Shown one piece after another: positions 1-7,034 of a DNA stretch of 64,000 bases. The position numbers and the translations under genes are program-made. Below the pieces are notes generated by a model, which was not told where the DNA came from, searched no databases, and worked only from the letters and a program-made list of their open reading frames with translations. Source of the stretch: Acidimicrobiales bacterium. GTDB taxonomy: Bacteria > Actinomycetota > Acidimicrobiia > Acidimicrobiales > SZUA-35. Position 1 is the stretch's first letter, and each line of letters opens with the position of its first letter. Location of the stretch: contig JANQPB010000017.1 of NCBI GenBank assembly GCA_028285495.1, positions 1 through 64,000 on the forward strand. The letters run 5' to 3'.

Positions 1-135
1 GAGCGTGGTGCGTCTCTGGTTGAGTACGCGCTGTTGGTTGCGTTGATTGCGGTGGTGTGTATCGGGGCGGTGACGTTCCTCGGTCGTGAGGCCGCCGACA
101 ACTTCTCGACCGTCGGCAACTCGATCAGCAACTGA
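1..135 (+). CDS. Flp/Fap-type pilin, C-terminal part (5' end outside window)
   Basis: Reading from base 1 gives 44 residues ending at TGA 133-135. The opening RGASLVEYALLVALIAVV is the hallmark of Flp pilins: a small residue at the processing site, Glu at +5 (here the E of LVEYALL) and a hydrophobic helix. It is followed by a short polar tail with sequence DNFSTVGNSISN. Members of the family are 50-70 residue prepilins cleaved by a TadV/CpaA-type peptidase and assembled by the Tad machinery into surface fibres. None of the tad genes is inside this window. The start codon and leader lie upstream of base 1, so this is a truncation by the window edge and not a pseudogene. The frame, the helix and the stop are clear. 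Confidence 0.85.
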   Translation, partial: ERGASLVEYALLVALIAVVCIGAVTFLGREAADNFSTVGNSISN

Positions 136-177
136 CCGGGGCCGCCGCAGGCGGCATCACGACGAGCGTTCGATATC

Positions 178-200
178 GGGCCCGCCTCCACGGCGGGCCC
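178..200 (+). terminator. Hairpin after the pilin gene
   Basis: Perfect 9-bp inverted repeat GGGCCCGCC / GGCGGGCCC with a 5-base loop, 43 bases after the pilin stop and before the convergent regulator gene. There is no clear T-run, so it is a candidate actinobacterial I-shaped terminator serving either strand. Confidence 0.55.
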
Positions 201-312
201 GGTCGCGGCCGGCGGCCCGACCGGGCCGAGCGAGCCGATCGCATCGGGCGAGCCGATCGCGAACCGAGCCGTCCGAGCGCTCCGGGCGGCACGCTCGACG
301 AGGCGGATCGGC

Positions 313-780
313 TCACGACGGGTCGAGGTCGATGGCGGTCCGCCGGCGGACGGCACGGAGGGCGAAGCTCGACCGGATCCGGGCCACCCCGGGAAGGGTC
401 GACAGCCAGTCCCGGTGCACCCGCTCGTAGTCGGCCACGTCGGCGCAGGCCACCTGGACGAGGTAGTCGGCGTCGCCGGCCATCAGGTGGCAGGCGACCA
501 CCTCCGGGCAGTCGACGATCGCCGCCTCGAAGTGGTCAAGCCTCGACTCGGACTGGTTGTCGAGGGTGATCTCCACGAAGACGGTCGTGCCTCGCCCGAC
601 AGCGGCCGGCGCCACCAGGGCGGCGTAGCCGTCGATCACGCCCGCCCGCTCGAGCGCCCGGGTGCGCCGCAGGGTGGCCGACGGCGAGAGCCCGACGGTC
701 ACCGCCAGCTCGGCGTTGGTCATGCGCCCGTTCCGCTGCAGCTCCCCGAGAATGGCTCGATCGACGACATCCAGCTCCAT
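313..780 (-). CDS. AsnC/Lrp-family transcriptional regulator (AldR-like)
   Basis: 155-residue protein beginning MELDVVDRAILGELQRNGR, the usual opening of the AsnC/Lrp winged helix. The helix-turn-helix is at about residues 20-45 (TNAELAVTVGLSPSATLRR). The RAM ligand-sensing fold follows at about 65-145, with the family's GDADYLVQV strand. These proteins form octamers that bind amino acids. The gene is divergent from alanine dehydrogenase with 162 bases between starts, the arrangement of mycobacterial aldR-ald, so control of ald by alanine is the likely job (inference). The frame stays open far upstream, but ATG at 778-780 is chosen because the family begins there and a -10 (TATTCT, minus strand, 793-788) lies 7 bases before it, suggesting a leaderless transcript. 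Confidence 0.9.
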   Translation of the reverse strand: MELDVVDRAILGELQRNGRMTNAELAVTVGLSPSATLRRTRALERAGVIDGYAALVAPAAVGRGTTVFVEITLDNQSESRLDHFEAAIVDCPEVVACHLMAGDADYLVQVACADVADYERVHRDWLSTLPGVARIRSSFALRAVRRRTAIDLDPS

Positions 781-822
781 GGACAACAGAATAGTGCACC
801 GAAATCCGATTACGCGACGGAA

Positions 823-862
823 GGTTGCGTCTCGAGGCGTTCCGGCGGCCCAGATCGCAACC
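823..862. promoter_or_regulatory. Inverted repeat in the regulator/ald intergenic region
   Basis: GGTTGCG (823-829) and CGCAACC (856-862) are perfect 7-bp arms whose centres are 33 bases apart, about three helical turns. This is the geometry expected for an Lrp-type octamer binding on one DNA face. It sits just upstream of a possible ald -10 (TAGACT, 883-888). Operator function is inference. Confidence 0.4.
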
Positions 863-942
863 GGCGATCGGTCGATCTGCCGTAGACTTTCGCGATCCGG
901 ACGCGGCTCGGTCCCGAGCCGGACCTCGACAAAGGAGTCGCT

Positions 943-2064
943 GTGCTGATCGGAGTCCCGACCGAGATCAAGGAAGCCGAGCTGCGGGTCGGTCTCACCC
1001 CGACCAGCGTGCACGAGCTGACGAGCCGAGGCCACGACGTCATCGTGCAGAGCGGTGCCGGGATCGGCATCGGGGCCGACGACGACCGCTACCGCCAGGC
1101 CGGGGCCACGATCGCCGACACGGCCGCCGACGTCTTCGCCGCCGCCGAGCTGGTGGTCAAGGTCAAGGAGCCCCAGGCGGTCGAGCGGGCCATGCTGCGC
1201 GAGGGGCAGACGCTGTTCACCTACCTCCACCTGGCCCCCGACCCCGATCAGGCCAAGGATCTGCTCGACTCGGGGGCCACCTGCATCGCCTACGAGACGG
1301 TGACCGACGAAGACGACGACCTGCCGCTGCTGGCGCCGATGTCGAAGGTCGCCGGACGGATGGCGATCCAGGCCGGCGCCAGCGCCCTGGAGGCGTCACA
1401 CGGCGGGGCCGGGCTGCTGCTCGGCGGCGTCCCCGGCGTCCCCTCCGCCCGCGTCGTCGTGATCGGTGGCGGCGTGGTCGGCGAGAACGCGATCGAGATG
1501 GCGGTCGGCCTCGGCGCCAGGGTGACCGTGCTCGACCGCAAGGTCGACGTGCTCGACGCCCTGGCCGCCCGTTTCGGGACCGCCCTGGAGACCGTCTACT
1601 CGACCGCGGTGGCGCTCGAGGAGCTGGTGGTCGACGCCGACCTGGTCATCGGCGCCGTGCTGGTCAAGGGCGACCGGGCCCCCAAGCTCGTCACCGCCGA
1701 GATGGTGCGGGCCATGCGGACCGGGTCGGTGCTGGTCGACGTCGCCATCGACCAGGGTGGCTCGATGGAGACCTCACGGCCGACGACACACCGCGACCCG
1801 ACCTACGTCGTCGACGGGGTGGTCCACTACTGTGTGGCCAACATGCCCGGCGCCGTTCCCCGCACCTCGACCTACGCCCTCAACAACTCGACCCTGCCGT
1901 TCGTCACGGCGCTGGCCGACAAGGGGGCCAAGCAGGCGATGGTGGACGATCCGCACCTCGCCAGGGGGCTCAACGTCGCCGCCGGCTCGATCACCGAGCC
2001 GGCCGTCGCCGCCGCCCTCGGCCTCGAGCACCTCCGGGTCGACGCCGCGGTCGACGCGCTGTAG
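943..2064 (+). CDS. ald: Alanine dehydrogenase
   Basis: 373 residues, matching the usual ~371. It catalyses reversible NAD-dependent L-alanine to pyruvate plus ammonium in the cytoplasm. It begins with the family opening [20 protein letters not shown] and has the substrate-side [13 protein letters not shown] segment. The NAD-binding Rossmann motif [12 protein letters not shown] lies at about 171-182. The C-terminal [20 protein letters not shown] segment is highly characteristic. It starts at GTG 943 behind AAAGGAG at 931-937. It is divergent from an AsnC/Lrp gene, consistent with induction by alanine. Ald can also feed pyruvate made by transamination in the beta-alanine pathway at 37 kb, but that link is only inference. 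Confidence 0.96.
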   Translation: MLIGVPTEIKEAELRVGLTPTSVHELTSRGHDVIVQSGAGIGIGADDDRYRQAGATIADTAADVFAAAELVVKVKEPQAVERAMLREGQTLFTYLHLAPDPDQAKDLLDSGATCIAYETVTDEDDDLPLLAPMSKVAGRMAIQAGASALEASHGGAGLLLGGVPGVPSARVVVIGGGVVGENAIEMAVGLGARVTVLDRKVDVLDALAARFGTALETVYSTAVALEELVVDADLVIGAVLVKGDRAPKLVTAEMVRAMRTGSVLVDVAIDQGGSMETSRPTTHRDPTYVVDGVVHYCVANMPGAVPRTSTYALNNSTLPFVTALADKGAKQAMVDDPHLARGLNVAAGSITEPAVAAALGLEHLRVDAAVDAL

Positions 2065-2066
2065 CG

Positions 2067-3221
2067 GTGTCGGGCGGATCGACCGGCCGCTCACTACCGG
2101 CCACCATCGACCGCCGGCTCGACGAGCTCGTCGACCACGTCCTCCTCCCCGCGGCCGAGTCGACCGACCAGGGCGACCACCTGCCCGCCTCCCACTTCCT
2201 GGCCCTGGCCGAGCTCGGCCTCTACGGCATGGTCGTCGGCCAGGACGCCGGTGGCCTCGGGATCTCGCCGGCCGAGGTCCGGCGGGTCCTGCGCAGGATC
2301 GGGTCCGGTTGCGGTGCCACCGCGTTCGCCTTCGCCCAGCACCATGGGACCCTCGGCGCCGTCGCCGCCAGCGCCAACGAGCCGCTTCGCCGGCGCTGGC
2401 TGCCGGCGCTGACCGACGACGTCCTCGCCGGCATCGCCTACGCCCACGTCCGCCGACCGGGTCGACCGGTCCTGCGAGCGGCGCCGGCCGTCGCACCGCC
2501 GGGCGGCGCCGGCGACGGTGGCCAAGCGGACGGTCCCGACCGGGGCGGCACCGACGACCCGAGCGCGTGGGTGCTCGACGGCGAGGCGCCGTGGGTCACC
2601 TCCTGGGGGTTGGCCGAGGTGCTCGGCGTCGCCGCCATCACCGACGACGACCGGCTGGTGTGGGCCCTCGTTCCGGCCCGCGAGTCGGCCGGACTCTCGC
2701 TGGTCAAGCGGTTCGAGCTGTCGGTGTTCGGCGCGACGGCCACGGTGGCCCTGGCCTTCGACCGCTACCTCGTCGAGCCGGACTCGGTGATCAGCGTGCT
2801 CGACCGGGGGCCGTGGTCGGTCGGCGACCGGCTGCGGGCGGCCCGACCCAATCCGCTCTGTCTCGGGATCGGCGATCGGGCGCTCGACCTCATCGGGCGC
2901 GCCGACCGGGACCGGGCGGCCGACCTGGCCCCCGGCTGGGCCGAGGTCGACCGGCGGGCCGCCGAGCAGGCCGAGGCCGTCGACGCCGGCGTGGCCGACC
3001 TGGCCACGGTGGCTGCGGCCCGAGCCGAGACGGTGCTGGCCACCCAGCGGTTGACCGCAGCCCTGCTGGCCGTCGTCGGCGGCCGGGCCATCGAGCGCTC
3101 CCATCCGGCCCAGCGGCTGCATCGGGAGGCCGGGTTCTACGTGGTCCAGGCCCAGAACGAGGCGGGTCGGGGGGCCCTCCTCGACGCCGTGGCGGCCACC
3201 GGGGGGCGAGCACCCGGCTGA
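2067..3221 (+). CDS. Acyl-CoA dehydrogenase-like flavoprotein
   Basis: 384 residues. The N-terminal helical domain contains LAELGLYGMVVGQDAGGLG and a GATAFAFAQHHGTLGA region typical of acyl-CoA dehydrogenases. The middle beta domain has WVLDGEAPWVTSWGLAEVL, which corresponds to the family's G-x-K-x-W-I-T-x-x stretch. The C-terminal helical bundle ends AIERSHPAQRLHREAGFYVVQ, replacing the usual R-D segment. The family oxidises acyl-CoA using FAD and passes electrons to ETF; ETF genes are at 46-48 kb. A Gly/Pro/Asp-rich insert at about 135-165 is unusual. The catalytic Glu is not obvious to me, so substrate and activity are uncertain. GTG 2067 starts 2 bases after the ald stop, suggesting co-transcription. 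Confidence 0.78.
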   Translation: MSGGSTGRSLPATIDRRLDELVDHVLLPAAESTDQGDHLPASHFLALAELGLYGMVVGQDAGGLGISPAEVRRVLRRIGSGCGATAFAFAQHHGTLGAVAASANEPLRRRWLPALTDDVLAGIAYAHVRRPGRPVLRAAPAVAPPGGAGDGGQADGPDRGGTDDPSAWVLDGEAPWVTSWGLAEVLGVAAITDDDRLVWALVPARESAGLSLVKRFELSVFGATATVALAFDRYLVEPDSVISVLDRGPWSVGDRLRAARPNPLCLGIGDRALDLIGRADRDRAADLAPGWAEVDRRAAEQAEAVDAGVADLATVAAARAETVLATQRLTAALLAVVGGRAIERSHPAQRLHREAGFYVVQAQNEAGRGALLDAVAATGGRAPG

Positions 3222-3279
3222 ACCCGCCCGATGTTGGGCGAACCTCTCCAGGAAAGCAGACGCTGAGGCGACGGCGATC

Positions 3280-3285
3280 TAGAGT
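3280..3285 (+). promoter_or_regulatory. Candidate -10 (TAGAGT)
   Basis: TANNNT hexamer ending 9 bases before ATG 3295. It would put the transcription start at or beside the start codon, so the hydrolase gene may be leaderless. No convincing -35 is visible. Confidence 0.35.
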
Positions 3286-3294
3286 GGGCCCGGC

Positions 3295-4983
3295 ATGGCG
3301 GACATCGAGGACAGGCGGCGGGGCGGCGCGGGCGTGCAGTTGGGGGAGATCCAGACCGGGTTGGTGCCCGGTCCGGTCCCGTACTCGATGCTCAACGCCG
3401 CCGAGGCCAACGCCACCAACGCCCCGATCCTGGTCTGGCTCCACGGCGGCGGCGGCTCCCGCCGGTTCCTCGAGTCGTGCAAGGCCCAGTTCGTGTCGTG
3501 CTGGGCCGAGCGGTCGCTCCCGGCGATGGTGGTGGCAACGCCGAGCGCCGGGTGGTCGTACTACCTCGACCGCCAGGACGGCTCCGAGCGGTGGGAGACG
3601 TTCCTGCTCGACGAGTTCATCCCCGCCATCCGGGCCGAGACCGGCGCAACCGACGGGCCGCTGCTGATCGGCGGCATCTCCGTCGGAGCCCTCGGGGCGC
3701 TGCGCATGGCCTTCAAGCACCCCGACCGCTTCCGGGCCGTCGTCGCCGTCGAGCCGACGGTCGAGGCCGCGCTGGCCTGGGACCGGGTGCCGGCCCGCGA
3801 CCGGATCCACATGCCCGAGGGCCTCCGGGCCAAGCTGTTCGGCGACCCGGTCGACCAGCAGCACTGGCGCTCCAACCACCCGACCGCCATCGCCGTGGCC
3901 AACTCGACCGCCATCGCCGCCAGCGAGCTGGCCATCTACCTGGAAGCCGGCGACGAGGACGAGCTGCACGTCCACTACGGCACCGAGTTGCTGCACCGCT
4001 GCCTGTTCGACGTCGGCCTGCCCCACGAGTACCGCCTGACCCGGGCCGGCAACCACGTCGGGCCCTCCGTCGGGCCCCGCCTTGTCGACGCCTTCCGGTT
4101 CATGGGCCGCATGCTCTGGCGCAACCCGGACGACGAATCGATCGACGCCATGGTCGAGCTCGAGTCGTTCTCGGCCCAGGTCCGTGGGCTCGAGGACCAG
4201 GTCGGCTACCGGCGCACGGTCGAGGTGTCGGGCCCGGCCGGTCGGATCCGAGCCACGATGACCGGCGAGGGCCCGCCGGTGGTGCTGCTGCCGTCGCTCG
4301 GGCGGGGCGCCGACGACTGCGGCGACCTCGCCGACCGCCTGGCCGAGGCCGGCTACCAGGCCATCGCCCCCGAGCCCCGGGGCTGGAGTGGTTCGTCCGG
4401 GGCGCTCGAGGGCCTAACGCTGGTCGACCTGGCGGACGACGTCGCCGCCATCATCACCAGCCTCGGCGCCGGTCGGGCCACCGTCGTCGGTCACGACTTC
4501 GGCGGCCAGGTGGCGAGGGCCGTGGCCAGCCGCCACCCGTCGCTCGTCCGCAGCATGGTGCTGCTGGCCACCCCCGGTCCCGGCCGCCCGAAGGCCGAGC
4601 CGGCGATCGCCCACCGGCGCACGTTCGTTCCTGAGCTCACCGTCGAGGAGCACCTCGAGGCGGTCGCCCTCGCCTTCTTCGCCCCCGGCAACGACCCGGT
4701 GGTGTGGGTCGACGGCTGGAACCGCCTCCTGGCCATGGCCCAACTGGCGGCCCAGGAGCGGACCCCGATCGAGCAGTGGGTGGCCGGCGGCACCGTCGAC
4801 ACCCTGGTCGTCCGGCCGGCGGCCGACTGCCTGGTCTCGGCCGACTCGACGTCGCAGCTGGTGGCCCAGCTCGGCGGTCGGGCCTCGCTCGTCGAGGTCC
4901 CCGATGCCGGCCACGCCCTGCTGCCCGAGCAGCCCGAGGCGGTCGCCGTCTCGTTGCTCACCTGGCTTCGCCGCGTCGCCTGA
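3295..4983 (+). CDS. Tandem alpha/beta hydrolase: Ser-type esterase domain fused to Asp-type hydrolase domain
   Basis: 562 residues with two complete alpha/beta hydrolase folds. Domain 1 (about 1-275) resembles esterase D/PHB-depolymerase-like enzymes. It has the oxyanion segment VWLHGGGGSRRF, nucleophile elbow GGISVGA with Ser129, and candidate catalytic His254 (AGNHVG). Domain 2 (about 305-562) has PVVLLPSLGRGADD, then GHDFGG, which places Asp401 at the nucleophile position. This is the arrangement of epoxide hydrolases and haloacid/haloalkane dehalogenases. Candidate His540 is in DAGHALL. The family assignment is solid; substrates are unknown. One chain could open an ester and then an epoxide or C-halogen bond (inference). 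Starts at ATG 3295; no RBS is evident and a -10 lies close upstream. Confidence 0.85.
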   Translation: MADIEDRRRGGAGVQLGEIQTGLVPGPVPYSMLNAAEANATNAPILVWLHGGGGSRRFLESCKAQFVSCWAERSLPAMVVATPSAGWSYYLDRQDGSERWETFLLDEFIPAIRAETGATDGPLLIGGISVGALGALRMAFKHPDRFRAVVAVEPTVEAALAWDRVPARDRIHMPEGLRAKLFGDPVDQQHWRSNHPTAIAVANSTAIAASELAIYLEAGDEDELHVHYGTELLHRCLFDVGLPHEYRLTRAGNHVGPSVGPRLVDAFRFMGRMLWRNPDDESIDAMVELESFSAQVRGLEDQVGYRRTVEVSGPAGRIRATMTGEGPPVVLLPSLGRGADDCGDLADRLAEAGYQAIAPEPRGWSGSSGALEGLTLVDLADDVAAIITSLGAGRATVVGHDFGGQVARAVASRHPSLVRSMVLLATPGPGRPKAEPAIAHRRTFVPELTVEEHLEAVALAFFAPGNDPVVWVDGWNRLLAMAQLAAQERTPIEQWVAGGTVDTLVVRPAADCLVSADSTSQLVAQLGGRASLVEVPDAGHALLPEQPEAVAVSLLTWLRRVA

Positions 4984-5129
4984 GCGTCCCGGTGCGGAGC
5001 ACCGGGATCCCGAGTTCACCCTGGGGGCGAGCGTCGCTGGCTGGGGCGGGGTGAGTTGGAGGTCGAGCTCGTCGCACGTCCCGAGCCGATCGCGGTCACG
5101 CCGACGTCGAGCCGGTCGGCCGCCCCCGA

Positions 5130-5149
5130 CTTTCGGCCATGGCCGAAAG
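5130..5149. promoter_or_regulatory. Perfect 20-bp palindrome upstream of the phosphotransferase gene
   Basis: CTTTCGGCCATGGCCGAAAG reads the same on both strands over all 20 bases. It ends 4 bases before a candidate -10 (CACAAT, 5154-5159) that is itself 7 bases before ATG 5167. This is where a repressor dimer would block the promoter. The regulator is unknown. Confidence 0.55.
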
Positions 5150-5153
5150 CGAG

Positions 5154-5159
5154 CACAAT
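5154..5159 (+). promoter_or_regulatory. Candidate -10 (CACAAT) of the phosphotransferase gene
   Basis: Hexamer between the 20-bp palindrome and ATG 5167, with 7 bases between it and the start codon, as in a leaderless transcript. Confidence 0.35.
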
Positions 5160-5166
5160 CGCGGAG

Positions 5167-6216
5167 ATGACCAGCGTCTCGGCCGTCGACACCCCCGGCT
5201 ACGACCGTCCCGCCGTCGAGGCCTGGGTCGAGGAGCGGATTCCGTCGCTGCGGGGCCCGTTCCGCTGGGAGCGGCTCGAGGGCGGGCACTCCAATCTCAC
5301 CTTCCGCCTGGCCGACGCCTCGGGCCGGACTGCGGTCATCCGCCGGCCGCCGCTCGGTGAGCTCCTGCCCAAGGCCCACGACATGAAGCGGGAGTTCACC
5401 GTCATCTCCGGCCTCGGGCCGACGCCGGTTCCGGTGGCCGACGCCCTCGCGCTGTGTGAGGACACCGACGTGACCGGGGCCGTGTTCTACCTGATGAGCG
5501 AGGTACCCGGTCGGGCGATGTACACCGTCGAGGACGTCGAGGACCACCTCGATCTCGACGCCAGGGCCGCAACCGGGCACTCGTTCATCGGCACCCTGGC
5601 CGAGCTGCACCGGGTCGACCCCTTCGAGGTCGGCCTGGAGGGTCTGGCCCGCCACGACGGCTACGTCAGCCGCCAGCTCCGCACCTGGTACGGGTCGTGG
5701 CAGGCCTCGATCGACGGGGCCGGCTACGACGATCCCCGGATCCACGAGCTGCACGAGCGGCTCAACGCCAACCTGCCCGAGCAGGGTCCGGCCAGGGTGG
5801 TGCACGGCGACTTCGGCATGCACAACTGCATGATCGACGCCGACGGTCTGGTGGTGGCCGTGCTCGACTGGGAGATCGCCACCCTCGGCGACCCCCTGGC
5901 CGACTTCGCCTATGCGATCAACGGCTGGAGCGACCCGGACGACGAGATCCGGGTGTCCCACGAGGCGGCCACGACCGCCCCGGGGTTCGCCCGCCGCCAG
6001 GACCTGGTCGACCACTACGCCGAGCTGACGGGCTGCGACCTGTCGCAGCTCGAGTACTACCGGGCCTTCAACTACTTCAAGACGGCCTGCATCCTGCACG
6101 GGGTCTACGCTCGGTACATGCTCGGCATGAAGAGCACCGAGGGGATCGACCTCGAGGGCTTGCGGGACCGGATGATCGGTTCGATCGAGCTGGCGGTGGC
6201 TCAGGACGCTCCTTGA
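5167..6216 (+). CDS. APH-fold phosphotransferase (ACAD10/11 N-terminal-like)
   Basis: 349 residues of the aminoglycoside/choline-kinase fold. The glycine-rich N lobe has GGHSNLTFRLAD at about 40-51. The catalytic loop VVHGDFGMHNCMID is at about 215-228, with the Brenner Asp in HGD and the Asn four residues on. The metal-binding DWE follows in VLDWEIATLGDPLADFAY. This subfamily, like the kinase part of ACAD10/11, phosphorylates hydroxyacyl-CoA or small alcohols; the substrate here is unknown. An acyl-CoA dehydrogenase gene lies two genes upstream, which supports the acyl-CoA idea. The frame extends upstream to 5056, but ATG 5167 is preferred because it places the palindrome and -10 outside the coding region and matches the family length. 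Confidence 0.85.
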   Translation: MTSVSAVDTPGYDRPAVEAWVEERIPSLRGPFRWERLEGGHSNLTFRLADASGRTAVIRRPPLGELLPKAHDMKREFTVISGLGPTPVPVADALALCEDTDVTGAVFYLMSEVPGRAMYTVEDVEDHLDLDARAATGHSFIGTLAELHRVDPFEVGLEGLARHDGYVSRQLRTWYGSWQASIDGAGYDDPRIHELHERLNANLPEQGPARVVHGDFGMHNCMIDADGLVVAVLDWEIATLGDPLADFAYAINGWSDPDDEIRVSHEAATTAPGFARRQDLVDHYAELTGCDLSQLEYYRAFNYFKTACILHGVYARYMLGMKSTEGIDLEGLRDRMIGSIELAVAQDAP

Positions 6217-6426
6217 TCGCCTCCGGCTTGGGTCGAGCAACCCAACGATGGAGGTCCGCGGGCCGCCGGCGGGCAGAATGGACGGCTACGATCGCTCCGG
6301 TGGACGAGGCCAGCGCCCCGCCCACACGTCGCCCGGCGGTGCGATTTCCTCTCGACGAGCGGGAATCTCGCGGGCCGGCGCCCCGGCGCCGTCGACGAGT
6401 CCTGTCAGTGCTGGAGGCGGCAGCCC

Positions 6427-6981
6427 GTGAATCGAATCGCCCCGATCGTGCTCATCGCTCTGCTCGCCTTCGCCGGGCTGCAGGTGTGGTCGAGCCTGGG
6501 CGGTGGTGGCGCCATCGATGCCGACGGCTCGGTCTCGGAGGCCGATCTGGTCGAGTCGACCACGACATCGTTGGCCAAGCGGACCTTCGTGACCCTGGCC
6601 CCGCTGGACGAGCGCGAGCCGACCGACACCGTGGCCAGCCCCCGGCCGGCGGCACCGACGACGGGGTCGACCGCGGCCGGCGGCGACGGCACCGGCTCGA
6701 CCGGCGGCCCGTCGACCACGGGGCCGGACGGCTCGACCACCTCGGAACCGGCGGGATCGTCGACAACCGGCTCCGACAGCACCAGCCCGCCGACCAGCGC
6801 AACGACCTCGACGACGGCGACCGACTCCACCGGAACGACGACCACCCGGCCGGCGACAACGGGCTCGACCACCTCCCGCCCCCCGACGACCGGGACGACG
6901 CCGACCACGCAGGCAACGACGGCCTCGACGGCGCCGACGACCGAGCAGCAACCCGATCCCGACCCCGGCGACGACTCCTGA
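6427..6981 (+). CDS. Thr/Ser-rich membrane-anchored secreted protein
   Basis: 184 residues. MNRIAPIVLIALLAFAGLQVW is an N-terminal hydrophobic helix that acts as an uncleaved anchor or signal. The rest is low-complexity Thr/Ser/Pro/Gly sequence (about 85-170) ending in an acidic DPDPGDDS tail. Such segments are typical of extended, often O-glycosylated, wall-spanning stalks in actinobacteria. No catalytic domain is visible. It starts at GTG 6427, 9 bases after GGAGG. It precedes the ABC exporter genes by 53 bases and could be co-transcribed with them. Function unknown. Confidence 0.7.
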   Translation: MNRIAPIVLIALLAFAGLQVWSSLGGGGAIDADGSVSEADLVESTTTSLAKRTFVTLAPLDEREPTDTVASPRPAAPTTGSTAAGGDGTGSTGGPSTTGPDGSTTSEPAGSSTTGSDSTSPPTSATTSTTATDSTGTTTTRPATTGSTTSRPPTTGTTPTTQATTASTAPTTEQQPDPDPGDDS

Positions 6982-7034
6982 TCCGCTCCGGACCACGTCC
7001 GCCGAGGTCCCGGTGAGCCCCCGGTGAGCCGCCG

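Noticed and set aside
5056..5166. Upstream start of the phosphotransferase gene
   Set aside because: It would place the 20-bp palindrome and the -10 inside the coding region, and the added residues do not match the family.
4414..6240. Long open frame on the minus strand opposite the hydrolase and phosphotransferase genes
   Set aside because: High-GC shadow: rich in Gly/Arg/Pro/His with no domain, while the plus-strand frames carry clear motifs. Several others of this kind (for example 6405-9056 minus, 9053-10909 minus, 51007-53991 plus) were dropped for the same reason.
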